Below, piece after piece: positions 55,224-62,785 of a stretch of 64,000 nucleotides of DNA; the stretch's first letter is position 1, and each line of letters opens with the position of its first letter. The position numbers were made by a program, and so were the translations under genes. Source of the stretch: Thermoproteota archaeon (GTDB lineage: Archaea; Thermoproteota; Thermoprotei_A; EX4484-217-1); contig JAPDJU010000001.1 of NCBI GenBank assembly GCA_029258915.1, positions 62,001 to 126,000 of the forward strand. Direction: 5' to 3'. The notes under the pieces were generated by a model, which saw only the letters and a list, made by a program, of their open reading frames with translations, did not search any database and was not told the DNA's origin.

Positions 55224-55737
55224 ATGTCGGTGCTAAAATTCTTACTGGAACATTTAGGTAGGTTAAAGATACATAGCATAGACTTAAAGTACTTAGTTCT
55301 GAAAAACCGTATAGTACATTGTAAGCTTTTAAAAGAGCATGAAGAAACTTTTAAAGAGAAAAACAGCGTTCTTAGCACGTATTATAGAAAACGACGGATT
55401 TTTAAAAGATCCAATACTTGTAGATGCGAGAACCTTCACTATTCTTGATGGACATCATAGATTTAAAGCTTTAAGAAAACTTGGATACGAGTACATTTTA
55501 GTCTTCTTTGTTGATTACGCATCACCTTACGTTACAGTTTCTACATGGAGAAAAGACCACCATGTAACTAAGGAAGAAGTACTTAAAAGAGCTCTTACAA
55601 GCAAAAAATACCCTCCCCGCACATCTAGACATAGACTCGTAGGGGTTACCATATATCCTTCGTTTATAAGCCTTAGAGAACTGGAAAAAGGCAGCCGTTA
55701 TAGTACTATAGAATGTTATGATGAAACTTTGCTTTAA
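55224..55737 (+). pseudogene. serK: SerK-like free serine kinase (ParB-fold), frameshifted at an A5 run
   Basis: The first frame (ATG 55224, GGTGG upstream) reads LKFLLEHLGRLKIHSIDLKYLVLKNRIVHCKLLKEHEETFKEK. The other frame (to 55737) continues TAFLARIIENDGFLKDPILVDARTFTILDGHHRFKALRKLGYEYILVFFVDYASPYVTVSTWRKDHHVTKEEVLKRALTSKKYPPRTSRHRLVGV. The DGHHR motif and the PPRTSRH block match archaeal SerK (ParB-like ADP-dependent serine kinase, which makes O-phosphoserine for cysteine). Removing one A at 55359-55363 joins them. Sequencing error, real damage or slippage are open. O-phosphoserine sulfhydrylase is encoded at 62.8 kb. Confidence 0.78.
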
Positions 55738-55776
55738 CCATACCATAACTTTGAGTAGAAGCAAAGAACTATGTAG

Positions 55777-57237
55777 CTAAACGACCTTACATACTCCTTT
55801 CTTTTCAAGCTCTTGTATTCGAAGTATGCCGCCCTTTAGGCTGAAGGCTTTTATTCCATCCTCTCTTAGTTTTTTAGCAAAAATAAAACTTAAACTCCCA
55901 CTCTTACAATATACGATAACTATTTTATCCTTAAGTTTTTCAGTATCAGTGATATCTGATATGTGAACTGCCTTATCTATATGCCATTTTCTATATTCAT
56001 CATAATCTCTCACATCTATAATGAAGGCACCCTCCGGTATGAAATCTATTTCTATTTCTGATGTATCTAGAAGTTTAAGAGGATCCGTTTTCAGAATATT
56101 GTATTCTTTTATAGAGCCAACGGCTTTCTCAAAGAAATCATCAGGTATTTTGTCTATTTCACTTTTTAAAATTTGGGGATCAGCTTTTGTTACAACATGT
56201 CTTCTGGCAATTACGCAATATTCTTTAATTATTGATGAAAGATTATATGTTCCTATAAATCTACTATAGTCTATTATTTCCTCTTTATCTAACGATATCA
56301 ATGGCCTTACTATTAATGTGTTTAAGTTAAGCGTTTCTTCAAGAACTTTAAGGTTTTTCAGTGTTTGAGATGAAGCTTGACCTATGCTTTCACCTGTAAC
56401 TATGGTGTCGTAGTCTTTTTCTTTAACTATTTTAGAAGCAACAATGTACATTACTGCTCTAAGAACTACTTGGCTATAATCATGCCTGACATTTTCAATA
56501 ATGTATGAAACTATGTCACTTAAGTCTACGATATAAAACTTGGGTTCGTATCCGTAGAGCCAATGTTCAGTAATATGTTTAGCTACTTTAAATGCGTAAT
56601 AAGCAGAGTAAGGTGAGGTTAATATGAAATGTAGAAAGTCGACTTTAACTCCACGTTTAGCTGTAAACCATGCTGCAACAGGGGAGTCAAAACCTCCAGA
56701 AAATAGAACAAGAGCTTTACCTTCAACACCTATAGGTAAACCTTTAGGTCCCTTAAGCTTCTCGGTAAAGACATATGCTTTCTTATTTCTTATTTCAATA
56801 AATATCTCAACATCTGGGGTCTCTAAGTCAACACCGGAAGAATATGGTTTAAGTTTAGCACCAACGATTTTAGCTATGTCGAGCGATGTAAAGTTATGAT
56901 CTCCTACTCTATGAACTCTAACTGCGAATTTTCTATTTTTAACGTACCTCCTAGTGATTTCACATACCTTATCTGCTAAATCGCTTAAGGAATCAAATTC
57001 TAACTCTATAACTTTAGCAATACTATGAATACCGAAAATTCTAGTAAGAATATTATCTATAGCACAGTCTGCTTTTATGAAAATCCTGGCACCATCGATC
57101 CATATTTTAAATTCCTTTACATTTTTTCTTAATAGTGTATCTTCTATGTTTTTAATAAGTCTTCTAACGAAGCGGGACCTGGTAACATGTGATTTTAAAG
57201 GTATTTCGCCGGCTATACTTACTAAGTAAAGATACAT
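55777..57237 (-). CDS. thiI: ThiI: tRNA 4-thiouridine synthase with C-terminal rhodanese domain
   Basis: About 486 aa. The N-terminal NFLD/THUMP region (to about 170) is followed by a PP-loop ATPase (ALVLFSGGFDSPVAAWFTAKRGVKVDFLHF and IVTGESIGQASSQTLKNLKVLEETLNLNTLIVRPLISLDKEEIIDYSRFIG). A C-terminal rhodanese domain (AFIIDVRDYDEYRKWHIDKAVHISDI and IVIVYCKSGSLSFIFAKKL) carries the catalytic Cys in CKSGS. It thiolates tRNA U8 and, in many organisms, supplies sulfur for thiazole. I prefer the ATG at 57237, with GGAG upstream, over TTG 57249. A weak operator copy lies directly upstream. Confidence 0.93.
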   Translation of the reverse strand: MYLYLVSIAGEIPLKSHVTRSRFVRRLIKNIEDTLLRKNVKEFKIWIDGARIFIKADCAIDNILTRIFGIHSIAKVIELEFDSLSDLADKVCEITRRYVKNRKFAVRVHRVGDHNFTSLDIAKIVGAKLKPYSSGVDLETPDVEIFIEIRNKKAYVFTEKLKGPKGLPIGVEGKALVLFSGGFDSPVAAWFTAKRGVKVDFLHFILTSPYSAYYAFKVAKHITEHWLYGYEPKFYIVDLSDIVSYIIENVRHDYSQVVLRAVMYIVASKIVKEKDYDTIVTGESIGQASSQTLKNLKVLEETLNLNTLIVRPLISLDKEEIIDYSRFIGTYNLSSIIKEYCVIARRHVVTKADPQILKSEIDKIPDDFFEKAVGSIKEYNILKTDPLKLLDTSEIEIDFIPEGAFIIDVRDYDEYRKWHIDKAVHISDITDTEKLKDKIVIVYCKSGSLSFIFAKKLREDGIKAFSLKGGILRIQELEKKGVCKVV

Positions 57238-57245
57238 ATCTTTCT

Positions 57246-57265
57246 CCAATAACAGAGTTAATTGG
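57246..57265. promoter_or_regulatory. Degenerate operator copy (TAAC-N3-GTTA) upstream of thiI
   Basis: CCAATAACAGAGTTAATTGG keeps the core TAAC-AGA-GTTA of the CTATAAC-N3-GTTATAG palindrome, including the AGA centre of copy 2. It lies between a TATA-like box (CTTATATAG on the minus strand) and the thiI start. Weaker than copies 1-3 but in the expected position and before another sulfur gene. Confidence 0.45.
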
Positions 57266-57344
57266 AAACCTACTATATAAGCTAAACATCAGAAATTAGA
57301 GCTTAAATATTCTTAACAACAATTTTGCTAAAACTAAATAGATG

Positions 57345-57887
57345 TTAGGAAGATAATTCTTCTTTAACAATAAATTTAGAAAGCTCACTAGCAACATCGG
57401 GATCGCTTAGTATTTTACCTATAGCCACTTTAACTGCTTCTAGAACTACGTATTCAGCAAAATGCTTAGTTACACAGTAAGGGCATGGTTTTAACTTCTT
57501 AGCTGCATCTAAAATCGCTTCCCTATGTTTTCTAACAACGTCAAGTATTATTGTTTTTAAAGGTTCTTTAATAGAGTTTATAACCGGGTCTATATCAAAG
57601 CATATACTTTCCTTTTAGATGCATAATATTTTAACACTCCACCTTTAACTTCCTCTGTTCTTACAAGCTCTACTAATCCGGCATCCTTAAGCACTTGTAA
57701 ATGGTATCTTATAGTGTTAATGTTTTTAAATAGACCTCGTTTTTTAAGTTCTTGCACTATTTCATGTACGCTCATAGGTTTTTTAGATAATAAGTCCAGC
57801 ATAAACACTCTTATTTCATCAGATAACGCTTTTGCTTCATCTAATCTTAGGGGAACAGGTATTTTTTCAGCACCCGTTGATAATTCA
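57345..57887 (-). pseudogene. ArsR-type winged-helix regulator, 5' end damaged and one frameshift
   Basis: The frame from about 57887 reads GELSTGAEKIPVPLRLDEAKALSDEIRVFMLDLLSKKPMSVHEIVQELKKRGLFKNINTIRYHLQVLKDAGLVELVRTEEVKGGVLKYYASKRKVY, an ArsR-like winged helix. It then hits a stop. Another frame continues CFDIDPVINSIKEPLKTIILDVVRKHREAILDAAKKLKPCPYCVTKHFAEYVVLEAVKVAIGKILSDPDVASELSKFIVKEELSS without its own start. Adding one base near VYCFD would join them. The 5' end runs into the tnpB fragment and no good start codon is seen, though ATG 57808 could begin a short product. The CPYC motif hints at metal sensing. Confidence 0.65.
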
Positions 57888-57897
57888 CCTACGTGTA

Positions 57898-58203
57898 CTA
57901 TTTGGTAACTAGAGCTGATTTCACTAGTGCTAGTGCTGTTGAATAGATGTTTCGAGCTACGTGTGCTCTAAAACCATAGCTCTTCAATAATGGATAGAAT
58001 AGCTGGTGTACTTGACTCTTCTTTGGTATCCCATCTAATTCCCACAGGGCGTCTACGACTCTCTGTAAGGCATATCTGTGTACTGCTAAGTCCCATAGCA
58101 AGTTATTGATATCTCCCTCTACAACTTCTGCTTTAGCCTTCAACGCTTTATAGTACATTCCCTCGGGCATCACCCGAGCTAGACGGGTGATAGACGCCCT
58201 CAT
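57898..58203 (-). mobile_element. TnpB (IS200/IS605 family) N-terminal fragment
   Basis: 101 aa: MYYKALKAKAEVVEGDINNLLWDLAVHRYALQRVVDALWELDGIPKKSQVHQLFYPLLKSYGFRAHVARNIYSTALALVKSA, the N-terminal part of crenarchaeal TnpB/OrfB proteins. A TAG ends it before the RuvC-like nuclease domain, so it is not a functional nuclease. CTCGGG-CATCA-CCCGAG forms a 6-bp hairpin at 58162-58178. The fragment abuts the damaged 5' end of the ArsR-like gene, suggesting the insertion broke that gene. Confidence 0.75.
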
Positions 58204-58233
58204 CAGTACTCATCAGTAAGAATTGTGGGGTAC

Positions 58234-58247
58234 AAGCTTATAAGCTT
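58234..58247. promoter_or_regulatory. Perfect palindrome AAGCTTATAAGCTT
   Basis: A 14-base perfect palindrome between the tnpB fragment (minus) and the small ORF at 58278 (plus). The central TTATAA could serve as a TATA box about 30 bases before the ATG at 58278, with the flanking arms as operator half-sites. It may instead be part of the insertion sequence end. Confidence 0.35.
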
Positions 58248-58277
58248 TACTATCCTAAATAAATATGGTGAGCCTAC

Positions 58278-58421
58278 ATGGTCTCTATATACATATTCGA
58301 GGCGAAAGTTGTTAAGACAAGTGGAAAGTATTTGATTTATCCTCCGAAGAAATATCAGGAGAAGATTAAGAAATTGCATGGAGAGAAGGTCAAGGTAATA
58401 TTAATCAAGGAAAGTGATTAG
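58278..58421 (+). CDS. Small basic protein (47 aa), unknown
   Basis: Not in the ORF track. ATG at 58278. The product begins MVSIYIFEAKVVKTSGKYLI and continues YPPKKYQEKIKKLHGEKVKVILIKESD: two to three short strands and a basic helix. It has the size and feel of a small swapped-hairpin DNA-binding or antitoxin-like protein, but I cannot assign a family. It overlaps the YHS-domain gene tail to tail by 4 bases. Confidence 0.5.
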   Translation: MVSIYIFEAKVVKTSGKYLIYPPKKYQEKIKKLHGEKVKVILIKESD

Positions 58422-58573
58422 AAGTATTCAAAAGTACCTAGAAGTAATGAAGACTGTGTAACGGCTTTCTTACAAGCACGGCTACAGAAGTAGTATATTT
58501 CACCTTTATATATTGTCTTAAACTGTGTCTTGCTTGAATCTACATCCATACCACATACAGGGTCTTTAACCAT
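58418..58573 (-). CDS. YHS-domain small metal-binding protein
   Basis: Not in the ORF track. 51 aa from the ATG at 58573. The sequence MVKDPVCGMDVDSSKTQFKTIYKGEIYYFCSRACKKAV has the YHS pattern: DPVCGMxV, then YYFCSxxCKKAF. Normally the end reads CKKAFxxxPxKYL, whereas here it becomes TQSSLLLGTFEYF, possibly after a small frameshift. YHS domains bind soft metals such as copper and are often fused to or near P1B-type ATPases. One such ATPase lies 2.2 kb away. Confidence 0.7.
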   Translation of the reverse strand: MVKDPVCGMDVDSSKTQFKTIYKGEIYYFCSRACKKAVTQSSLLLGTFEYF

Positions 58574-58579
58574 AGTCTT

Positions 58580-59595
58580 TCACCGAGTTATAGGTCTGTC
58601 AGAGCTTAAATAGGTTCTCGCAGCTTTTAAAACTGCTCTACGCCACTTATCGTCAATGTAAAGTTTAGATATGACTATTCTTGGAGGATATTTTAGAAGT
58701 TCCTTAATTTCATTGAATATTTCATAGTTATCTTCATAGATCATGTCGTTTAAGTTAAAATCCTCTCCTTCAATTTCAGCTATTTTAAAAATCTTCAATA
58801 CCATATCAACTTTTTCCTGAAGAATTTCACCGGATTTACTCCGTAAACCTGCATTCTTACAATTGTTGTATCGTATGGATCGCAAATTTCTTCCTCAAGA
58901 TTCGCTGCTACTACATCATTTATCTCTCTGAGTCTTCTAATAAGTTCTAAACACTCATTCTCCGACATTAGTCTCGGATCGGTCATTGCAGCTACATGGA
59001 AACTAACATTATACTTAAGTAGGTTCTTTATTGCTTCAAAAGGCAAGTAAAATGCTTCTTTAACAGCACCAGTTCTCATACTAAAAGCCTCAGGTGTTCC
59101 CGCTTTCAAACTTACTCTAACATGGACTTTCTTAAAGCTTGAAATCTCCTTTACATAGTTTCTATTTACACCGAAAAGTATGCCATTGGTTTCAAGAATG
59201 AAAAGCTCTATTCTATCATCTTTATCTATCATTTCCAAAAGTTTAACTAAGTGGTCTCTACATAGAGTTGGTTCGCAAGCACTTATCCTAGCTCTTCGAA
59301 CACCCCACTTCTTAGCCGCTTTAACTATATTTCTATATGCTTCTTCAGCACTATAGAATTCACCATAGAGCTCAGGGAAATCTCTACTCCAATCACTCCA
59401 ACAGAAGAAACATCTAAAACAGCATCCAACAGCATACCCTGTAGCAATACCGCCATAAACACCAGTAGCATAAAAGGCAGTGTACTTTCTGGACTCATTA
59501 TCACAAACTATTTTCTCTGTCTCTTTAGCAACCCAAAGGGGGTTGAAGGGCTTGGACCTCCTAACTAACATCCTAGGATATTTACCAGTGGTCAT
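58580..59595 (-). pseudogene. Radical SAM protein gene with a probable frameshift near its 3' end
   Basis: The 5' frame (59595 to 58795) holds the cluster motif GCCFRCFFCWSDWSRDFPE (Cx3Cx2C), then a radical SAM barrel: RRARISACEPTLCRDHLVKLLEMI, LFILETNGILFGVN, VHVRVSLKAGTPEAFSMRTG. It ends VRMQVYGVNPVKFFRKKLIWY. The overlapping frame to 58580 continues more naturally: AGLRSKSGEILQEKVDMVLKIFKIAEIEGEDF... RVLKAARTYL-type helices. One base missing near ATGCAGG would join them. The reaction is unknown. If the first stop is real, the enzyme is simply shorter, so treat the frameshift as likely, not proven. Confidence 0.65.
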
Positions 59596-59740
59596 CTTAG
59601 ACAGCGTATCTTTTCCTAAACCTAACTTTACGCTATATTATTTAAAGTTCCTACCGAGTATATACTATGCATTCTGGCTGTCCGCATAAAAAACACTGAT
59701 ATTAATCACTATTACAAATATTCAGAATGGGTTATTAAAA

Positions 59741-60185
59741 ATGATAGAGGTAATATTAAATGACCATAAGTTTTTCAAGAAGACCATCAAAGAAATTTCT
59801 CAAATGATTAATGAAATAAATCTTAAGCCGCAAACATCTGAGGAAAGGTTTAGCTTACTTAGAGATATATATTGTATTAACATATAAGATATCAGTGTAC
59901 ATAGGCGTAGTTGAAAAACATAGGGAGTTAGAAGAAGCAACACTATATCCTTTTCTTGAAAAACAAAAATATGTTAACGAAGTTAAGGTTTTACGTGGAC
60001 AACATAGGAAAATTGTAGAATATGTTAACGATATGAAAAACATTATAGCAGAATATAGGGGATCCCTTAAACCCGTTGAAAATATAGCTGGAGAGATTAT
60101 TGAGAAGTTCGTAAGCATTAAAACTTTATATTTAAAACACATGGACTTAGAAGAGAAGTTAATATTCAAAATGTTATCTAAATAA
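59741..60185 (+). pseudogene. Hemerythrin-like (HHE) protein gene with a frameshift
   Basis: The first frame reads MIEVILNDHKFFKKTIKEISQMINEINLKPQTSEERFSLLRDIY and stops at 59885. The other frame continues ISVYIGVVEKHRELEEATLYPFLEKQKYVNEVKVLRGQHRKIVEYVNDMKNIIAEYR...LKHMDLEEKLIFKML. Together the His and Glu pattern (NDHKFF; EKHRELEEATLYPFL; GQHRKIVEYV; KHMDLEEKLIF) is that of the hemerythrin HHE four-helix bundle, which holds a di-iron centre for O2 or NO sensing or storage. One extra base between about 59868 and 59885 breaks the frame. The function is presumably lost unless corrected. Confidence 0.75.
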
Positions 60186-60244
60186 CCATTATTCCTTACA
60201 CTATTTCATACTTAAAATAAATGGTTATTGAAAAAGCGTTATTG

Positions 60245-60643
60245 CTATAGTGGTAATAGTATAGATTTTACTTGGTATACTCCTCTCATACCCCTAAGCC
60301 TTCCTAGTACACTTAGTATTCTAGAAGTTTCTCCTTCAACTATAAATATTTCAATACAATACCTGTTTCCTACATGTCTATGAACATTTTCAACAACTAC
60401 ATCGTCAAATTCGTGCCTTATCTTAGTTATTTTATAATCTACATCTTTTCTTTCATAAGGACATGTTACCATAATTACTCCTGCCGCTTTATCATGCACT
60501 TCTCTAGCCATTTCTGCTTCGCTGACTAAGCTCCTAAGGGCATCTCTTATAGCTTCCGATCTACTGTAGTAGCCTCTTTCTTCTACTAGTTTGTCTAGTT
60601 TTTCTACTAGAGCATCCGGTAAAGATATGCTTATTACGGTCAC
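60245..60643 (-). CDS. nikR: NikR-type nickel-responsive ribbon-helix-helix regulator
   Basis: 132 aa. The N-terminal RHH domain VISISLPDALVEKLDKLVEERGYYSRSEAIRDALRSLV is followed by an ACT-like metal-binding domain. The nickel ligands known from E. coli NikR (His76, His87, His89, Cys95) have counterparts in RHEFDDVVVENVHRHVGNRYCIEIFIVEG. It is transcribed away from the P1B ATPase with two palindromes between them. NikR controls nickel uptake or export genes. Here the partner is a metal-exporting-type ATPase, which is not the standard Nik importer. Confidence 0.9.
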   Translation of the reverse strand: MTVISISLPDALVEKLDKLVEERGYYSRSEAIRDALRSLVSEAEMAREVHDKAAGVIMVTCPYERKDVDYKITKIRHEFDDVVVENVHRHVGNRYCIEIFIVEGETSRILSVLGRLRGMRGVYQVKSILLPL

Positions 60644-60686
60644 GGGTTATCACTATATTAACTTTTCTCGGTTAACCTATTAAAAT

Positions 60687-60705
60687 GTTAATAATAATTA
60701 TTAAC
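60687..60705. promoter_or_regulatory. Palindrome GTTAATAA-N3-TTATTAAC, candidate NikR operator 1
   Basis: Two perfect 8-base arms around TAA in the region between nikR and the P-type ATPase. The similar GTTAATA-TATTAAC site 33 bases away shares the GTTAAT half-site. Placement 44 bases upstream of the nikR start suggests autoregulation. Confidence 0.6.
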
Positions 60706-60719
60706 TTCAATAGCACAAA

Positions 60720-60733
60720 GTTAATATATTAAC
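60720..60733. promoter_or_regulatory. Palindrome GTTAATATATTAAC, candidate NikR operator 2
   Basis: A perfect 14-base palindrome with the same GTTAAT half-sites as operator 1 but no spacer. It lies 40 bases before the P-type ATPase GTG. GGTTAACC at 60670-60677 is another GTTAAC-like element nearby. Confidence 0.55.
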
Positions 60734-60772
60734 TAATCTTCTCCTTTCTCAGTAATATGGAAAATAGCTAAT

Positions 60773-62611
60773 GTGACAATCACTATGAAAGAACTTCATG
60801 ATATGGAACTATATGGTTACGTTATCATAGCTATAGGCATTTTAGGAATAATATTTCACGGTCTTGGACTAGAATTTTTGGATTCCTACCTTTTAATATT
60901 AATTATAACTATTCTTGCAGTATCTTTAATTTTTGAGATCTTGAGAAAAACAATAAGTGTTAATGAGGCTATCGTACGAACTCTTATGATATTTGTTGGT
61001 ACAGTATTGTATTGGTTTAATTTACACTTAGAAGGAATGTTGCTGTTGACAGTGTATGGTGCTGCTGAAATATTAGAGAGCGTAATAGAAAGATACGCTG
61101 AAAGGCGGCTTAAAAAACTCTTAGAAATTATTCCTAGAACAGTTAAAGTGGTGAAAGAAGGTAAGGTAAACATAGTCGACGTTAATGATGTTAAAGAAGG
61201 AGACATAGTTATTGTTGGACGTGGAGAGAGAATCCCAGTAGATGGAGTTATTTTAGATGGTGAAGCTTTAATTGATGAATCAACAATCACTGGGGAGCCT
61301 AAACCAAGAGAGATTAAATTATATGATGAGGTCTTAGCTGGAGGCTTAGTACTTGCAGGTGCTGTAAAAGTAAAAGCTATAAAACCTGGTTCACAGTCCC
61401 TAGTTGCCCGTATTGTAGAGCTTGTTGAGAAATATAAGAAGAAAAAAGCTACAATAGAATCTACTATTCAAAAATTTTCTAGAATATACTTGTCTTTAAT
61501 GTTAGTAGCATCTGCAATAGCATGGATTATTATAGGATACTATAAGGCATTAATATTTATTGCCGTAGGTTGTCCAAGTGCATTCTTAGTTACAATACCG
61601 GCTACATTATTGGCTTCAGTGAGCGTTTATTCTAGGAAAGGTATAATCGTAAAAGGCACTAAACCTATAGAATCTGCTTCAAAAACTAATGTAATAGCGT
61701 TTGATAAAACAGGAACAATAACTTTAGGCAGGCTTGAACTTGAAAGAATAGTACTTTTACGAAACAGTGTAAGCATGGATGATATATTAAGATACGCGGC
61801 TTCGCTTGAAGTGTATTCAAGCCATCCAGTAGCTAAAGCCATTATTAGAGAAGCTAAGAAGAGAAACGTAAAGTTACTGTCAGCATCAGAGGTTAATGAG
61901 AGACCAGCATTAGGTGTAGAAGGCAAAGTATTAGGAAAACATATTTTCATAGGTAAGGTAAGCGATTCTACGAAAAAGAAACTCAACATCTTAGCTGAGG
62001 AGTTAGAAGGTAAAGTTATTACTGAGTTAAGAATAGATGGTGAACCATATGCAATATTGATATTCAGTGATATTTTAGACCCTAAATCCAAAGCCGTTAT
62101 AGAACAGTTAAAAAACATGAAGTTCAAGGTAATTATGATTACAGGAGATAAAAAAGTTAATGCTGAGAAAATAGCTAAGCAATTAGGAATAGATGAATAT
62201 TATGCTGAACTTAAACCTGAAGAAAAAGTACGGATAATTGAGAAAATAAAAGAAAACCGTAGAAACCGTGTTATTATGGTTGGCGACGGCATAAACGATG
62301 CCCCAGCTTTAGCAGCAGCTAATCTAGGAATAGCAATAGGTAGTTTAGAAGCAGTAGGAGAAGCCGGCGATATAGTTATTTCAAGAGGAAGCATAGATTT
62401 AGTACCGTTTATAGTAAAGTTTGCAAAATATTCTATGAGAAAAGTTTATGAGAATATAACTATAATCCTCGCAGCTAAATTAGCTGCAATAGTGTTAAGT
62501 GTAATAGGATTTCTACCATTATGGGCAGCAGTAGCTTTAGGCGATGATGGAGGAGCCCTTGCATCTCTGATAAACATAGCTAATATATTAAAGTCAGCAT
62601 ATAGATCATAG
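60773..62611 (+). CDS. P1B-type heavy-metal ATPase with a CPS membrane motif
   Basis: 612 aa. Actuator domain (VKEGDIVIVGRGERIPVDGVILDGEALIDESTITGEPKP), membrane motif VGCPSAFLVTIPATLLASVSVYSRKGIIVKG (Cys-Pro-Ser, residues 267-269), phosphorylation site IAFDKTGTITLG (Asp311), nucleotide-binding YSSHPVAKAIIREAKKR, and the hinge MVGDGINDAPALAAANLGIAIG. N-terminal metal-binding domains are missing. Most P1B enzymes have CPC, SPC or CPH, and CPS is unusual. With NikR next door, the exported metal could be nickel or cobalt. The start is GTG 60773 or ATG 60785. Confidence 0.9.
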   Translation: MTITMKELHDMELYGYVIIAIGILGIIFHGLGLEFLDSYLLILIITILAVSLIFEILRKTISVNEAIVRTLMIFVGTVLYWFNLHLEGMLLLTVYGAAEILESVIERYAERRLKKLLEIIPRTVKVVKEGKVNIVDVNDVKEGDIVIVGRGERIPVDGVILDGEALIDESTITGEPKPREIKLYDEVLAGGLVLAGAVKVKAIKPGSQSLVARIVELVEKYKKKKATIESTIQKFSRIYLSLMLVASAIAWIIIGYYKALIFIAVGCPSAFLVTIPATLLASVSVYSRKGIIVKGTKPIESASKTNVIAFDKTGTITLGRLELERIVLLRNSVSMDDILRYAASLEVYSSHPVAKAIIREAKKRNVKLLSASEVNERPALGVEGKVLGKHIFIGKVSDSTKKKLNILAEELEGKVITELRIDGEPYAILIFSDILDPKSKAVIEQLKNMKFKVIMITGDKKVNAEKIAKQLGIDEYYAELKPEEKVRIIEKIKENRRNRVIMVGDGINDAPALAAANLGIAIGSLEAVGEAGDIVISRGSIDLVPFIVKFAKYSMRKVYENITIILAAKLAAIVLSVIGFLPLWAAVALGDDGGALASLINIANILKSAYRS

Positions 62612-62712
62612 TCTTCATTCAGCTTTAACCCTGATATATAAATAAGACATTATCATAAATCACTGATACTGTCATGCTGTTTCTATAGCGATAAGTTTTT
62701 ATTGTGCCCCTC

Positions 62713-62729
62713 CTATAACTGTGTTATAG
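62713..62729. promoter_or_regulatory. Palindromic operator CTATAAC-N3-GTTATAG, copy 3 (O-phosphoserine sulfhydrylase)
   Basis: CTATAACTGTGTTATAG has the same arms as copies 1 and 2, and with the next bases it extends to 8-base arms (CCTATAAC/GTTATAGG). A TATA-like AAGTTTTTATTG lies about 15-20 bases upstream, and the gene start at 62786 is 57 bases downstream. It links this gene, 9 kb away, to the desulfurase/IscU cluster. Confidence 0.7.
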
Positions 62730-62785
62730 GTAATAATATCTAAATGATAAGTTAAGATAGCTTATTTCTTGTATAAAAATGCAAG

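Noticed and set aside
55203-55448. ORF 55203-55448 as an independent protein
   Set aside because: Its second half (STYYRKRRIFKRSNTCRCENLHYS) is an out-of-frame reading of the SerK core; only the first 45 codons are coding.
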